From Zingiber officinale (lineage: Eukaryota > Streptophyta > Magnoliopsida > Zingiberales > Zingiberaceae), in assembly GCF_018446385.1 (NCBI RefSeq), contig NC_055987.1:8827705-8891704 (forward strand): a stretch of 64,000 bases of DNA, read 5' to 3'. The notes beneath the pieces are model-generated. The model saw only the letters and a program-made list of their open reading frames with translations, did not search any database and was not told the origin of the DNA. Positions 11,673 through 23,537 of the stretch are shown one piece after another. Position numbers and translations under genes: made by a program. Position 1 is the stretch's first letter. Every line of letters begins with the position of its first letter.

Positions 11673-12039
11673 CTTGTAGGACATGAGAGGTTGATGTCTC
11701 AACTGATTTTGGACCGTCGTGGCTACTGGCTAGTGAAGTTGATCAAGTTTAATTAAATTAATGGCCAAAAAAATATAATTGATATGAAAACATCAAGATT
11801 TGAAGTTGTTTTTTTTAAAAAAAAATAATTATCGAATGAATTTAAAATATAAAATATACACATTAAAAAAATTAAATATTTATTTTTAGCAGATAGTAGA
11901 AATCTTACTCTAATTATTCAAGATGCAATTTATTCAAATTTGGTTGAATTATAAATAAAAGGTAGAACGAATGAAAAATTTAAACAGAAAAAAAAGCAAT
12001 ATTTTTATTTTTGCAAACATTTGTTATTTCGTAGCTGTA
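10052..12039. other. AT-rich intergenic spacer
   Basis: This holds the kelch 3' flank and then strongly AT-rich sequence with T/A homopolymer runs. The stretch 11190-11380 contains GGATTTGATCC, which is close to a Pol III B box, and could be a decayed SINE; I cannot establish this. No coding frame is convincing. Confidence 0.5.
11592..11670. repeat. (AT)n microsatellite
   Basis: A continuous run of about 39 AT dinucleotides. Its length is likely to vary between individuals. Confidence 0.98.
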
Positions 12040-12450
12040 CTGAGAATTGAGGACGCACCAACCACGATGGGACAGCACATCCGCCGCGTTGACTTCTATT
12101 CGATCGCATTTCCCTCTCCAGCCACCCGCTCGTCCCTTCCGGATCAGGGTGGGTCCCAGCAGAACCTATTAAAGCGTCGTCTAATCTAAGCGTTGGGCCC
12201 ACTAGGAGGAGCCACCTATCACAGGCGGGTAAAATCTCGGTCCTGCGCGAGAACCTGCCGCGGGAAAGCCCAACCACCGAGTGGGCCCTCCCTCATATGC
12301 CGCTCGCCCTGACGAGTAATCAAGGGCCAATAAAGGACCTCTGATCTCCATCGGACGGTATAGCTCTATTCGTGTACTTCTCCTTACGATTTTATGCCGA
12401 CGCCAGCACGTACGTACAAAACCGTTACCCGCTTTCGTCTTCATCTGATG
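12040..12450. promoter_or_regulatory. GC-rich promoter-like island
   Basis: A GC-rich patch stands out from AT-rich flanks about 0.6 kb upstream of the presumed 5' end of the NT-C2 gene. It contains GGGCCCAC (about 12196), GTGGGCCC (about 12281) and further GGCC-type words that resemble plant site II (TGGGCC) elements bound by TCP factors. It could be a promoter, or the remnant of something else. The 500 bases to its right are AT-rich with nothing recognisable. Confidence 0.3.
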
Positions 12451-12949
12451 TCATTTGTTCCATTATCATCAAAAATGCGCTACGTGTTAAAAATCATGAA
12501 AAACACGTTTTTTTCTTAATTTTCCTCTCAAAATTATTTTTTAAAAAATTTTAGTCAAAATCAATTTAACATTGATAAGATTGCTCTATTATTGTGATGA
12601 AACTTACTTAAATATTAATCAAAATTACTTCAGGTCTCTAGTTAAAATTACTCTAATATTTTTAAAACTTGTCTTGCCAAATTATTCCAATATTTATGAA
12701 AGTTACTCTAATATTTATCAAAGTTGATTCATTATAATACAGACTTGTCTTATTAAATAATATTAATATTGTAGTAACTATAAAAAATAAAAAAATGAGG
12801 CTATTTTGATTTTTACCCAAGTAATAAACAATAACAAGCAATTTTTTATTTTAAAAAACTTTGGGATATTTGGAAAAAGGTAATAAGAAGCATTTTTTTT
12901 TAAAAAAAAATCCCCTAAAAATTATTGGCCGGTGACGGCTGCTGCTTTT

Positions 12950-13961
12950 ATTAAAATTCTACTCTTTTAAACCTTAAATTGAATACTGATTCTTCTGGTG
13001 TCGTTCTTTACCCCTTGTAGGCGGTCTCTACTCACGCCGTCTTCGTCTGACCACCGCCGGAAGCGGAGGTGCTCAATCGGAGGGAATGCGGAGAGGCGGG
13101 GCCATTCGGAGGTCGGTTAGACGGCCCAGATCCTGGCTGGTGCCGCTAGGTGATATTTCCTCGCGTTTTATCTCTCGTATAGACTGTTTTTTGAGCTTGG
13201 GTTGCTGAAAATTTTGACCTTTGTTGGATTTCTCATTGGGCCTTTTGTTTCAGCAACAAGGTGGTTGAGTTGCTTGCTCGCCGTTACCATTTCTAGGCGA
13301 GCTCTCGTCTCTGAGATGTTGGTGACATTTTGGGGTTTCTTTGAGATTTCAGATTCGTGGATTTCTTGTGGTTTTATTTTCGGATTGCTTGGACCGGGGA
13401 TTTGGTTATATTTTGTTGATTCTCGTGGTTTTCCTCAGAAGTGAATCTCGTCTATTAATTATTAAGCAGCCTATACATTGTAGTTAAATGACCAAGCAGT
13501 AAGCTGGAGTTCTTTCCTTTTTGTTCTTCTTTTCTATCGGTTAATTACGACTATTTTGATGTAGAATAGTTTTAAAATCTCCCCTTTGATTTGGTTGGGT
13601 AAAATTTGACACATTGTGCCGCTCTTGTTGTTTCGTGTTTATGCGATCCATGTAGAGTTTCTGCATACCAGAGTATAAAAAAATTCATTTTTTAGTTTAT
13701 TGTTAGTTGCTTATTTGTCTGTGTCTAGAACAATTCATTGAATCCACTAGATAGGGATTAGTATTTCTTTTCCCTTTTTCCTGTAATTGTGACAAGAATC
13801 CTAGCTTGAATTTTTTCCCCCCTTTTCTAATGGGATTTTACTTCTGCTATCAAGACTGAAATTTCAGAGTCTCTGATCTACGTCTGTGGCATTACTGAAA
13901 GATAGTATCCTGTGGCATTACTGAAAGATAGTATCCCACCTTGAAATCCAATCTTGGAGCC
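12950..13961 (+). other. Likely 5' UTR with intron of the NT-C2 gene
   Basis: A GC-rich leader at about 13010-13148 ends GCCGCTAG followed by GTGATATTT, a plausible donor. A plausible acceptor, AAATTTCAG, lies at about 13866. The second leader exon then contains a perfect 26-bp tandem duplication (13885-13910 and 13911-13936) just before the start codon at 13962. Exon limits in the leader are inferred only. Confidence 0.4.
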
Positions 13962-16900
13962 ATGGTTCTCGGTCTGCGATCAAAGCAGAAGAAGTGTGCT
14001 GTTCATGTGGAGTACATAATCCACATCCATGAAATAAAGCCATGGCCACCATCCCAGTCCCTGAAATCGCTGCACTCCGTGGTCCTGCATTGGGAGAATG
14101 GGGACCATCAGTCTGGATCCACGTGCATTGTCATCCCTGACCTCGGGTCAGGTGCAGCAGAAGGGAAGCTTGAATTTAATGAGTCCTTCAAGCTTCAAGT
14201 CACATTATTAAAAGAAGGTTCAAGCAAAGGCAATGAAAAAGGTACATTTCAGAAGAATGCACTCGAGTTCAATTTGTATGAACCCAAGAGGGATAAGTTT
14301 AAGGGGCAGCATTTGGGCAGTGCAGTAATCAACTTGGCAGAATATGGCATAGTAAAAGAAGCTGTGACTGCTAACATCCCATTGACCAGCAAGAGAAGCT
14401 TCAGAAATATAATGCAGCCAGTGTTGTACGTTAAAATCCAACCCATGGACGATGCAGACATGGGTTCTACTTCTGGAGAGAGTCTCTCAAAGGAGGTACC
14501 CGTGGATAAAGATGTGAAGGAATCAGTATCAGAGTTGATGAATAAGGAGAATGTTGAGGAAAATGAAATCACATCCTTCACTGATGATGGCGTCTCTTCT
14601 CTTTCATCTCTTGATCACTCATCTGCTCAAGAGGTCAAAGCAGATACATTGCTTCATAGTGACGCAGAAGAGAACAAGGTAGTTATTAAATATCATTATA
14701 TGAAAATATCAAAGTTAGCAAATTATCCACAACTTTTGGATTAAGATGTGTATATATAATCTTGACTATTTTCCTCTTCTTATTTTTTGGGTTAATATCT
14801 AACTATGGCGCTTGCTATAAAAATATAGTGAAATTTACACTTCGTATCAAATTTATATACAAAATACAAACATACAAAAAATATTTCGGTTATGGCCTGC
14901 CTTATTGGATATTGATGGTTAATTTAAGCAATTTATATATCAGTAAATTATTCAGTTATGGCCTGCCATCAATTTTATATTTACAATTTGTTGAAGGTAA
15001 ATAACTGGGTCACTAATATTGATGGTTAATCTAAACATTTATATATCAGTAAATTGTTCATTTTGGATATGCAATTTGTTTTTTGAGGTTGTGATGGGCA
15101 ATGACTTCTAGGTTTTGCAGAATCCAAATGGAGTGGTGGGTGATTCTGAATCTAAATTATGTTTGCCATCCGTGCCCACAAAACTGGGGTCAGAATTAAA
15201 TGAATCCCATCTAAAGGATGCTTCTCTTCATCAAAACAATGCCTTACCTGAGTCTGTGTCAGTAGGCTCTTTAAGCATTACTAAGGGCCAAGAAAATATG
15301 AATAAGACCCATGGTGAGTCAGAGACTAGTTTGTTGCTCATCATGGAATCAAATATCATAAGCACAGTTTCATCTTCATCTTCAACCAAGAAAATGCCAG
15401 AGGAAGTGATTGGCTCTAGCAGCACAAAAGATGCTACAGATAGAAATTCTCTGAGTCATGAAGTTGAAGAAATATCAATAGGTTGCAGTAGCAGAGAAAA
15501 TGTTGTAGAACTCCAGGTACATGTGGAAGATAATGGTCTGATGACAGAAATAGTTGAATCTTCTGATTTCACACTCCAGGCAGAAGTTTCTAACATATCT
15601 GAATCAGAGCCAAATATAAAGCAGAATGGAAAAACAGAAGAAAGTATAAATGATTCAGAGGAAAGCATAAATGAGCATGTTGCAGACAATATTTTCAAGG
15701 AAAAGCAGATGGGATTAATATTTGGTGCAGAAGTGGATGAGGATCATCTTACTATTAGTCAAACTATGAATGGTGCCCTTGAAAGTCCTGTTGGTACAAC
15801 TGCAATTCTAGAACATATTTCTATCATTCAGCAGAGAGAAACTAAGCAAAGTAAGGGTCCTTTATCAACTGATGCAACCTTATCTAGCTGGAGATCTCTA
15901 CATGAGAGACACAATAGCTCTTTTAGTACTGAAAGGCTGAGGACCATGAAGCTTTCTGTAAGATCACCCCCGCACTCAATGGGAAGCATAACATATGGTG
16001 CTAATGAACAGGATAAGGAATATGTTAAAGAAGTTGATATCCAAGAAGATGCATCTAATACTAGCACAAATTCTGGCACTGATGATGGAAGGGATGACAA
16101 TGGAAGTACAAGCTCAGGTTCAAGTAAAGCAAAACAATTTCCTAGAAGAAATGGAAGGATCCTTTCCAATGACAAAGTCCATGAATTGGAACTTAGAGTC
16201 AAGTTACTTGAAGCAGAGCTGAGAGAAGCTGCTGCTATAGAGATAGCCCTTTACTCTTCTTTGGCTGAGCATGGGATTTCGGCACATAAGGTCCACACTC
16301 CTGCTAGAAGGCTTTCAAGGATGTATAGGCATGCTTCAAGACAATGGCCAACAGAAAGGATGACAAGTGCTGCTAGGAGTATTGCATCAGGACTAGCTTT
16401 GGTTGCAAAAGCATGTGGACATGATGTGGCAAGGCATGCAGGATATTCCTTTTTTCTTTAACAGATTCAACTATTGTTAGCAGAAAAAGAATAGAATATG
16501 TAGACTATCTGATTACCATCCATAACTCCTATCTAAACTTTTGTCATGCAATTGCTAGTTCCTATCTCAATAGTAATCTGATGGATAAACTACATAACTT
16601 CGATATTATTTGGAATTTGCAAGTTCACTATATTTTAGTTAATGCTTCGCTACAATTAATAGTAAAATTTTTATTTCTACTTTGAGCAGGTTGACTTTTT
16701 GGTTGTCAAACACTATTGTTTTAAGAGCCATTGTGACAGAAACAATCAAATACCCAGGCGCTAAGCAATCTGCTAGTACTCAGCTCCGATATAATGGATC
16801 TGTGAAGTTACCTGGGAGCAAACATTCCCCTTTGAAATGGGAATCTGTCTCTCATAAGAACGAAGAGTTTTCTTTTTCTGAAAGTTTTGGAGACTGGGAT

Positions 16901-19900
16901 GACCCAGCCACCTTCATTTCAGCACTGGAAAAGATTGAAAGCTGGATATTCTCTCGAACAATTGAATATGTGTGGTGGCAGGTCGATTCTTTATTTCTGT
17001 ATGATCAATTTCAGGGATTTACCATGTAATTTATCCAGTGTTAGACTTGCGTTCTTGGATGGCTGACATCAGTGTCTATTACAGATTTTCACTCCATGTA
17101 TGCAGTCTGGCCGTGTAGGCGGTGCACAGCAGTTAGGTTCATTCTCGAGCAAAAGCTTTGGTAAGCAGCCAAGCATGGGCTATCCACAACAAACAAATTT
17201 GTCCCTAGAAATTTGGAAGAAAGCTTTCATAGATACCTCTAAACTGCTTTGCCCTCTTAGGAGTGAAGGACTTGAGTGTGGATGCTTGCCTATGTTATCT
17301 AGAATGGTAAGTGTAAGCTGCTTCTTATTGCTGCCATCTATGTTTGTGTCAGCGAGTGTAGATTGTAGTGTATCTTATCATGGATCCTTTTGAACAATGT
17401 CATCTTTGTTTGTGTCAGGGAGATAATCATGTGATAAGCATGCTCAATAGTAGATTAGTAGTAGACATGTTAAAGAAAGCAAGGAAGTGAGCATGAGATG
17501 CTGAAATTTCACCTCTCAGTCCTACATCAGTATATCAGACTTAAGTATGCTTAAATACCAAAAGGTTCACCATCAGCTCCATTGATATTTTGGGTTAGAT
17601 TGGACTTTCTATTGGGCTTTAACATGACATCAAAGTTGGTCCCTTACTTCTTGCAATGTTGGGCCTTGAGGGGTATATTTAACTAGACATGTTGAAGACA
17701 TTAAGGATGTGAGGAAAGGATGAAATGCCGCCAATTAGTTCCACATTCTTAAGTGAAATTGCTTACATACCAAAAGGACCCCACCTAAGTTGCTTTGTCA
17801 TTTTGGGTTGGTTGGGTTTCTGCTTGGGCTTTAAAATATGCCATGATTCTCATTAAATTGAAAACTTATTTTGAGGAAGTCATCAAATTAAAACCTTGAA
17901 CTTATGTCTGAGTTGATAGCAATTGTGATTCTCATTAAATTGAAAACTTATTTTGAGGAAGTCATCAAATTGAAACCTTGAACTTAAGTCTGAGTTGGTA
18001 GCAATTATTTAAGTCCGAGTTGATAGCAATTATTTAATCTACTAGATATGACGGAAAAGTATGCCTACTAGGATTTGTTTATACTAGTATATAAATATAT
18101 AGTTTCTCCTCACATGAGATACTGCATCTTCGGATGATGAGTTTTGATTTACTAGTAATTGGGTAGCATCCACCAAATGAAGTAGCAACAGCATCGTGTT
18201 TTCATCGGATGCATAAGAGATCCTTAACCTTTCTCAAAGGAATTGGTAGCCATCTATTATAATATGAAAAAAATGTTTTTTAAAAAGAAAAATAGATGTG
18301 CCATTTAATTATTTATATTCAAACCTTTGTAGGAAGTTCACATATATATCAAGGCTTTTAAGTATGTTGAGTGACTTTCACAAATATCAGAAAACATGTT
18401 TGAGTCTTACATAATCTTAACAGCCAAAATGGATTGATTTTAGTGGTCTTATATATAATTACAATTGCCCCTAAATTTTTACGCATTATTTACTTTGCAT
18501 CTCCAAAATTTTGGTGCTAAAAATTCTTAGAAACTCATACATTTTTTTTATGTTAAATAGAAGTTCCACTTACCTCATCAAACTTCTACATATAATTCAT
18601 CTTAATTAGTTTGTCCCTCCAGAAGTGAAAGTCGTCCACCACTTGTTGAAACCCTCATTATATTTCTGTTTTCCCAATCTACTCCTGCCAATGCAAGCCA
18701 TGTTTCTTTTTTCTTTCCATGAAAATTCTGCTTACGGTAATCAGGTATATACTTCTATAGTCATGATAACTGTCGTGACTACAATTTGCAGCATCTGTTA
18801 TAGCAGTTAATAAAATTGAAATCCTAAGATACATTTCTTCCCAGGTCATGGAACAATGTGTGGCAAGACTTGATGTAGCTATGTTCAATGCTATTTTACG
18901 TGAATCAGATGATGAGATCCCTACAGACCCAATGTCTGACCCCATCGGTGATTCGAAGGTTCTGCCTATCCCTACTGGTTCATTAAGCTTTGGTTCTGGA
19001 GCTCAACTTAAAAATGCCGTAAGTGATATTAGCGCACATCTGTAGATACACAATTTACATTCTTATAAATGTTCTGCAAAAGCATTTAAGATAATTAAAT
19101 CATTGCATGTTCAAACTGTTCTGTTCTATGTATTTCTCATTTGTTATTGGTGACAATGTAGAGCACATATAAATATCTTTAGATACATCATTCTTATGTA
19201 GCCACATTTAATATATAGTCTTTGATCTCTGCTTTCATTATAGATTGGAAATTGGTCTAGATGGCTGACAGACTTGTTTGGTATTGATGTGGATGAATCT
19301 CATGCTGATGGCAACAGTCAAGACGAAAAGATATCAGTTGCAAAATCATTTAAATCCTTCTATTCATTGAATGCACTTAGTGATCTTCTAATGCTTCCAA
19401 AGGATATGCTTTTAGAAAAGTCAATCCGAAAAGAGGTTTGCCCATACTTTGTTACCATCCTTTTAGCCGCAGAGATTTCGAACTTGTTAGGGACCCTATA
19501 AGTTATTATTGGAAAATGTGATCCTATTTCTTGTTTATCTTTGAAGGCATGCTCAACATTTAGTCCAAACGTGATCAGCCATATTCTTAATAGATTCCTG
19601 CCAGATGAATTTTGTCCAGATCCAGTTCCAAATGATGTCCTTCAAGCACTGGAATCTGAGGTTAGTTATCAAAAACTTCCTCATCCTCAGTTCTCCATTT
19701 ATGTCGATCTGCAATTACATTGATCTTTTGTTTGTCATTGAATGTGTTTATATGAAATTTATCAGCGATAGACTAGTCCATCTCATTTAGTAAGTCAAAT
19801 TCATCAACTATTCTGCTTTGCGATTCCTGAAGTTCGTTTAGCACCAATGAAGAAAAATATGTATACTTTCTCTTCAATGTCGTGCTTCAAGTGTAGATTT

Positions 19901-20414
19901 TGAAGTATTTTGTAATTGTATATCAATTATGTTTCCACTAGCACTTCTAGTTACTAAATGTAAATTAATCTAGTTATGAAGAAAACTTCGAAAAATTTAT
20001 TGCAATCATCGCATACCATGTATATTAACATCCTAACTCAGATCAGTATATTTTACCTAGAAATCTATTATACTATACTTGATCTGCAATTTTTATCAGG
20101 AATATGCTGAGAGCAGCCAGGAAGAGATAAGAAACATTCCAAACAATGCATCTCCTATAATTTACTCTCCCCCATCAACTACCTCAATTGAGAGCTTTAT
20201 CGGAGAAATAAGAATCAACTCACTTACGAGGATTGGATCATCTGTCATCCGAAAATGTCACAAGAGCGACGATGAGCTCGAAGAATTCGATTCACCTCTA
20301 TCCTCCATCATCAATGGCAAGTCCCCTAGTCCAAAATCTGGGAACAAAGAAAATGACAAATTCAGTTCTATCAGATACCAGTTGCTCCGTGAGGTTTGGA
20401 GAATTGATGAGTAG
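13962..20414 (+). CDS. EEIG1/EHBP1 N-terminal (NT-C2) domain protein, At3g01810-like
   Basis: Eight exons give an uninterrupted frame of 1112 codons: 13962-14678, 15121-16433, 16690-16981, 17085-17306, 18845-19018, 19244-19435, 19547-19660 and 20100-20414. Residues 1 to about 165 form an NT-C2 domain. They begin MVLGLRSKQKK and contain KPWPPSQSL, NLYEPKRDKF and a block ending QPVLYVKIQP, matching the plant family that includes Arabidopsis At3g01810. NT-C2 domains are linked to membrane and cytoskeleton attachment. A Ser/Glu-rich linker follows, then a short coiled coil near residue 591 (VHELELRVKLLEAEL), then a conserved helical C-terminal half from about residue 633 (RRLSRMYRHAS, LTFWLSNTIVLR, YVWWQ, LNRFLPDEFCPDPVP). 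All introns are GT-AG except the second, which uses GC at 16434. The exact cellular role is unknown. Confidence 0.88.
17420..18844. other. Long intron of the NT-C2 gene with repeats
   Basis: The intron after exon 17085-17306 contains two diverged copies of a segment with TACCAAAAGG and TTTTGGGTT (near 17556 and 17776), possibly a decayed LTR. A direct duplication of about 66 bp follows, with copies at 17871-17930 and 17937-18000, sharing GAAAACTTATTTTGAGGAAG. No coding frame was found. It ends with the acceptor at 18843-18844. Confidence 0.5.
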
Positions 20415-21160
20415 TCACTTATTCTCCTCATGTATATAATATGCCTTTTTTATCAACTTGAGTTGCATAGGGATGCATGCTTCCGTTAAGCGGTGTAGAC
20501 CTCTCGAAGTTTTCAGAGCTTGAAAATTTGAAATAAAAAACGTTGTATTGATTATTTACGGACCTTGTATCGAAGTATTGTTTACAGAAATTAGAGTCAA
20601 CTAGATAGAAGCATACGAGTATGATTAAATTATGCAAATCTCAAGAGTTATAGGGTTGATGCGCCTCATGTGCTCCGATCTAGCTAGTTGAATCGGTTAG
20701 ATGGTTCTGGTTTATAAACATGATGTATCTCTTACATAGAGGTGTTATGTTGACTAGGCCGTTTCGTCTCGGCTCGGCTCGGCTCGTCTTGATCTAAGTG
20801 TGACATAATTCTCGATGTCTGGCTCGGGCAAAGCTATAGAGTTTGGCTAGACTCATGTTGTGCCTCAAGTGAAGCTACTAAGAATGCTCGAGACCGCATA
20901 TCTCAATCATAACTTGATCGACTTGGGCCCGCAACTCATTAGACACCCTCGCTTTCCATGTGAATATCATCGACTGCTCCTTCTAGGTCAGGGATGCAGC
21001 CAAAGTCGAGTCCTTTTGTCTTCTAAAGTGGAACCCTTCTGTCTCAGGCTTGTGTTCAAAAGTGCTAGACCCTTTATAGTGCCTATTAGTGCTTGTACGT
21101 CAAAAAAAAAAAAAAAAACTGGTGTTTTATATTAAGGGGAAATTTGCAAATAAGTTTCCA
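20415..21160. other. 3' flank of the NT-C2 gene
   Basis: The first 150 bases are the probable 3' UTR. Near 20767-20790 there is a short (GGCTC)-type repeat. An A17 run at about 21102-21118 could mark the tail of a retrotransposed sequence, but no source or target duplication is clear. Confidence 0.4.
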
Positions 21161-21748
21161 ATCACAATTTAAAATTTACATAATTTAAATTTTATATGTA
21201 ACCCTCATATCCAAAAAATTTTATTTTCAATCCCTAACTAAATATAAGAGACACCAATATATCTAATTGGTACAAAAAGTCTAAAAATAAATAAAGTATT
21301 GAATGTAAGAGAAATTATATTCATTTTTAAACTTTTTATACTTAAAAAATATGAGGGATAATTAGGTAATGATGTTTGTATAAGGGAGCAGAAGTGGAAA
21401 TAAAATTTTTTGAACATAGGGACTGCATGCAAGTTGAAGTTGTGAATGGTGATTTTAAGATAATTTAATCTAAATTTGCATGCAGTCTCAATCACAATTT
21501 AAATTTTGCATGTAGTCCTCATGTCTAAAAAATTTTATTTCCACTCGCTAATCAAATATAATGGACACCAATTAACCTAATTATCCTTTCTATTTTTTAG
21601 GTAAAAAAGTTTTAAAATGAGTAAAGTGTTGAATTTAAGAGAAATTATATTCATTTTTGGACTTTTATTATCTAAAAAATATGAGGGACAATTAAGTAGT
21701 GATGTTTGCATGAGGGAGCACAACTTTGAACGCAGAGAGTGGAAATTA

Positions 21749-22929
21749 GAGCTGTAAACAAGTTGAGTTGAGCTGAGCTTTCGGTGTTCAAGTTTGTTTG
21801 ATAAAGTAATTGAGCCGAACCGAGTTTAAAATGAACCAAGTTTTTGAAATAATTGTTCAAGCTTGGCTTAGAGGGTGTTTTAGGAGCTTATAAGTTATTA
21901 GATCTTATTTTAAAAATAAGTTGTTAAGTGTTTGGGTGAACTTATTACAATCAATTTAAAGATATTGATGTGTTTGGTATTATAAGATCTTTTTATTAAT
22001 AAAATTACCAAAAAGGGTATAATACTATTAATAGAGGGTTTTGAGATTTTTATTAATAGAGGGTTTTGGGTAAATTTCTACACCGAGGGAGAGAAAATTA
22101 GAAAGAGGCGTTGGCAGAGAAGATGACACAACGTTAGAAGAAAAGTCGGCGGAGATAAAAAGATATTAGGCTTATAAAAATTTATGGAGGATAAGATGGG
22201 GATTTATGAAATTATATAAGGATATTTTAGAGAAATAAATTATTAAAATAAGATCTTTTTTTAAAAAGTAGGGTCTTCCATACTTTTTTAAAAACAGCTT
22301 ATAAGCTCCAAAACAACTTATTTTGACAGCTTATGTGTTGTTTGAAAAAAAATTTACCAAACAAATTTGAAGAGCTTATAAGCTCCAAAACAACTTATAA
22401 GCTGTTTTAGAGAGCTTATAAGCTTAGCCAAACACCCTCTTAGTTTATTTTTTATCAGCTTGAGTTTGTTTGAACCTTGGCTTGAGTTTGAATCGTTTAG
22501 ATGTTATGAATCTCTCAATTCAAGCTTAGCTTAAGCTTAGTTCGAGCTTGACTTGAACTTGGTTCGAGCTTGATTTGTTTAAATGTTATCAAGCTCTCAA
22601 ATTCAAGCTTATTTGATTGTTTGAAACTTTTAGTTATTTGATTGGTTATTGAGTTTGATAATTTAAATTATTTATTTATTTTATTATTTATTTAACATAT
22701 TGAAAAGAACTTTATTAATGAATATGATTTGTTCATGAACGTTGTTCACTCATATTGTTTACGAACGTTAACTAACTGAACACATATGTGTTTAACATTA
22801 TTTGTTTAGCTTAACGAACTATTCAAATTTGTTTATTTAATTAATTTGGTGTATATCGAATGAACATAAATAAGCTCTTATCAAAAAGAACATCAAACTT
22901 GTTTATGAACACTTGGTTCATTTACCGCC
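21749..22929. mobile_element. Inserted DNA-transposon-like element with TTA target duplication
   Basis: The left end GAGCTGTAAACAAG and the right end TTCATTTACCGCC are imperfect inverted repeats. TTA stands directly outside both ends (21746-21748, 22930-22932). The inside is rich in AAGCTT/GAGCTTG words and has no transposase frame. It interrupts the repeat pair described for 21161-23040 and itself contains the MITE at 21871-22439. Class assignment is tentative. Confidence 0.5.
21871..22439. mobile_element. Tourist/PIF-Harbinger-like MITE
   Basis: A 569-bp foldback element has terminal inverted repeats beginning GAGGGTGTTT and ending AAACACCCTC, and target duplication TTA on both sides (21868-21870, 22440-22442). 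The inner parts repeat GAGCTTATAAG in both directions. TTA duplications and a GGTGTTTGG-like end are typical of Tourist-type MITEs. It encodes no protein. Confidence 0.75.
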
Positions 22930-23040
22930 TTAGTGAAATAAAGCTTTTTGGGCATGAGGAACTATATGCAAAGTTAAACTTGAGATTGGAAATTTTAAGA
23001 CAATTTATTCTTATATTAACTCAATAAGCTCAATTTTATA

Positions 23041-23537
23041 TATATAACCTGATTAATTTTAGAGTAGATGATTATACTTCACATTCCATCCACTAAATAA
23101 ATTAGAAAATGTTCAGAAAAAAATGCAACTCAATAAGCTCAATTATAGCAACATGGACTCGCTTTTCAATTAACCAAAGAATTAATCTCCAACTTTTTTT
23201 AATAAACAAAGTTACCATGAAGAGATCACTCATAGTGAAACATAAATCATGATCAAAGCCCTTCTACCATTATCATGAAAATTCTTAAGGAGAAGCTCTC
23301 TGTTTTTTCCATCAACACATTAATTACTTCAAAGATAAACTAATACCACAAAGAATATATATATAGTACAAATACTCAACCATCTATTTATATTCTACCC
23401 AGACACTTCAAAACTCCGATATTAACTTCTTTTTATCTATTTATAATTGCGATTTTTTTTTTGTGTAATAGGATTTTTTTTTTTCATTTTGCAAAAGATT
23501 TCAAATATGCGATTAATTTTCCTCGCCTGCCGCGTGC
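23041..23537. other. 3' flank of the receptor kinase gene
   Basis: AT-rich sequence without a recognisable gene. It should include the 3' UTR of the - strand kinase gene. A clear polyadenylation signal cannot be singled out. Confidence 0.5.

Larger units (their letters stand above)
21161..23040. repeat. Tandem pair of a 0.3-kb repeat; right copy split by insertions
   Basis: Copy 1 (about 21161-21487) and copy 2 (from 21488) share the words AATCACAATTTAAA, AAAAAATTTTATTT and ATGAGGGA. Copy 2 stops at 21748 and resumes at about 22933 with the missing right part (GGGCATGAGGAACT... then TTAAGACAATTTA). The segment between is an inserted element. Within each copy the ends are partly inverted-complementary, as in foldback elements. 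Confidence 0.6.
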
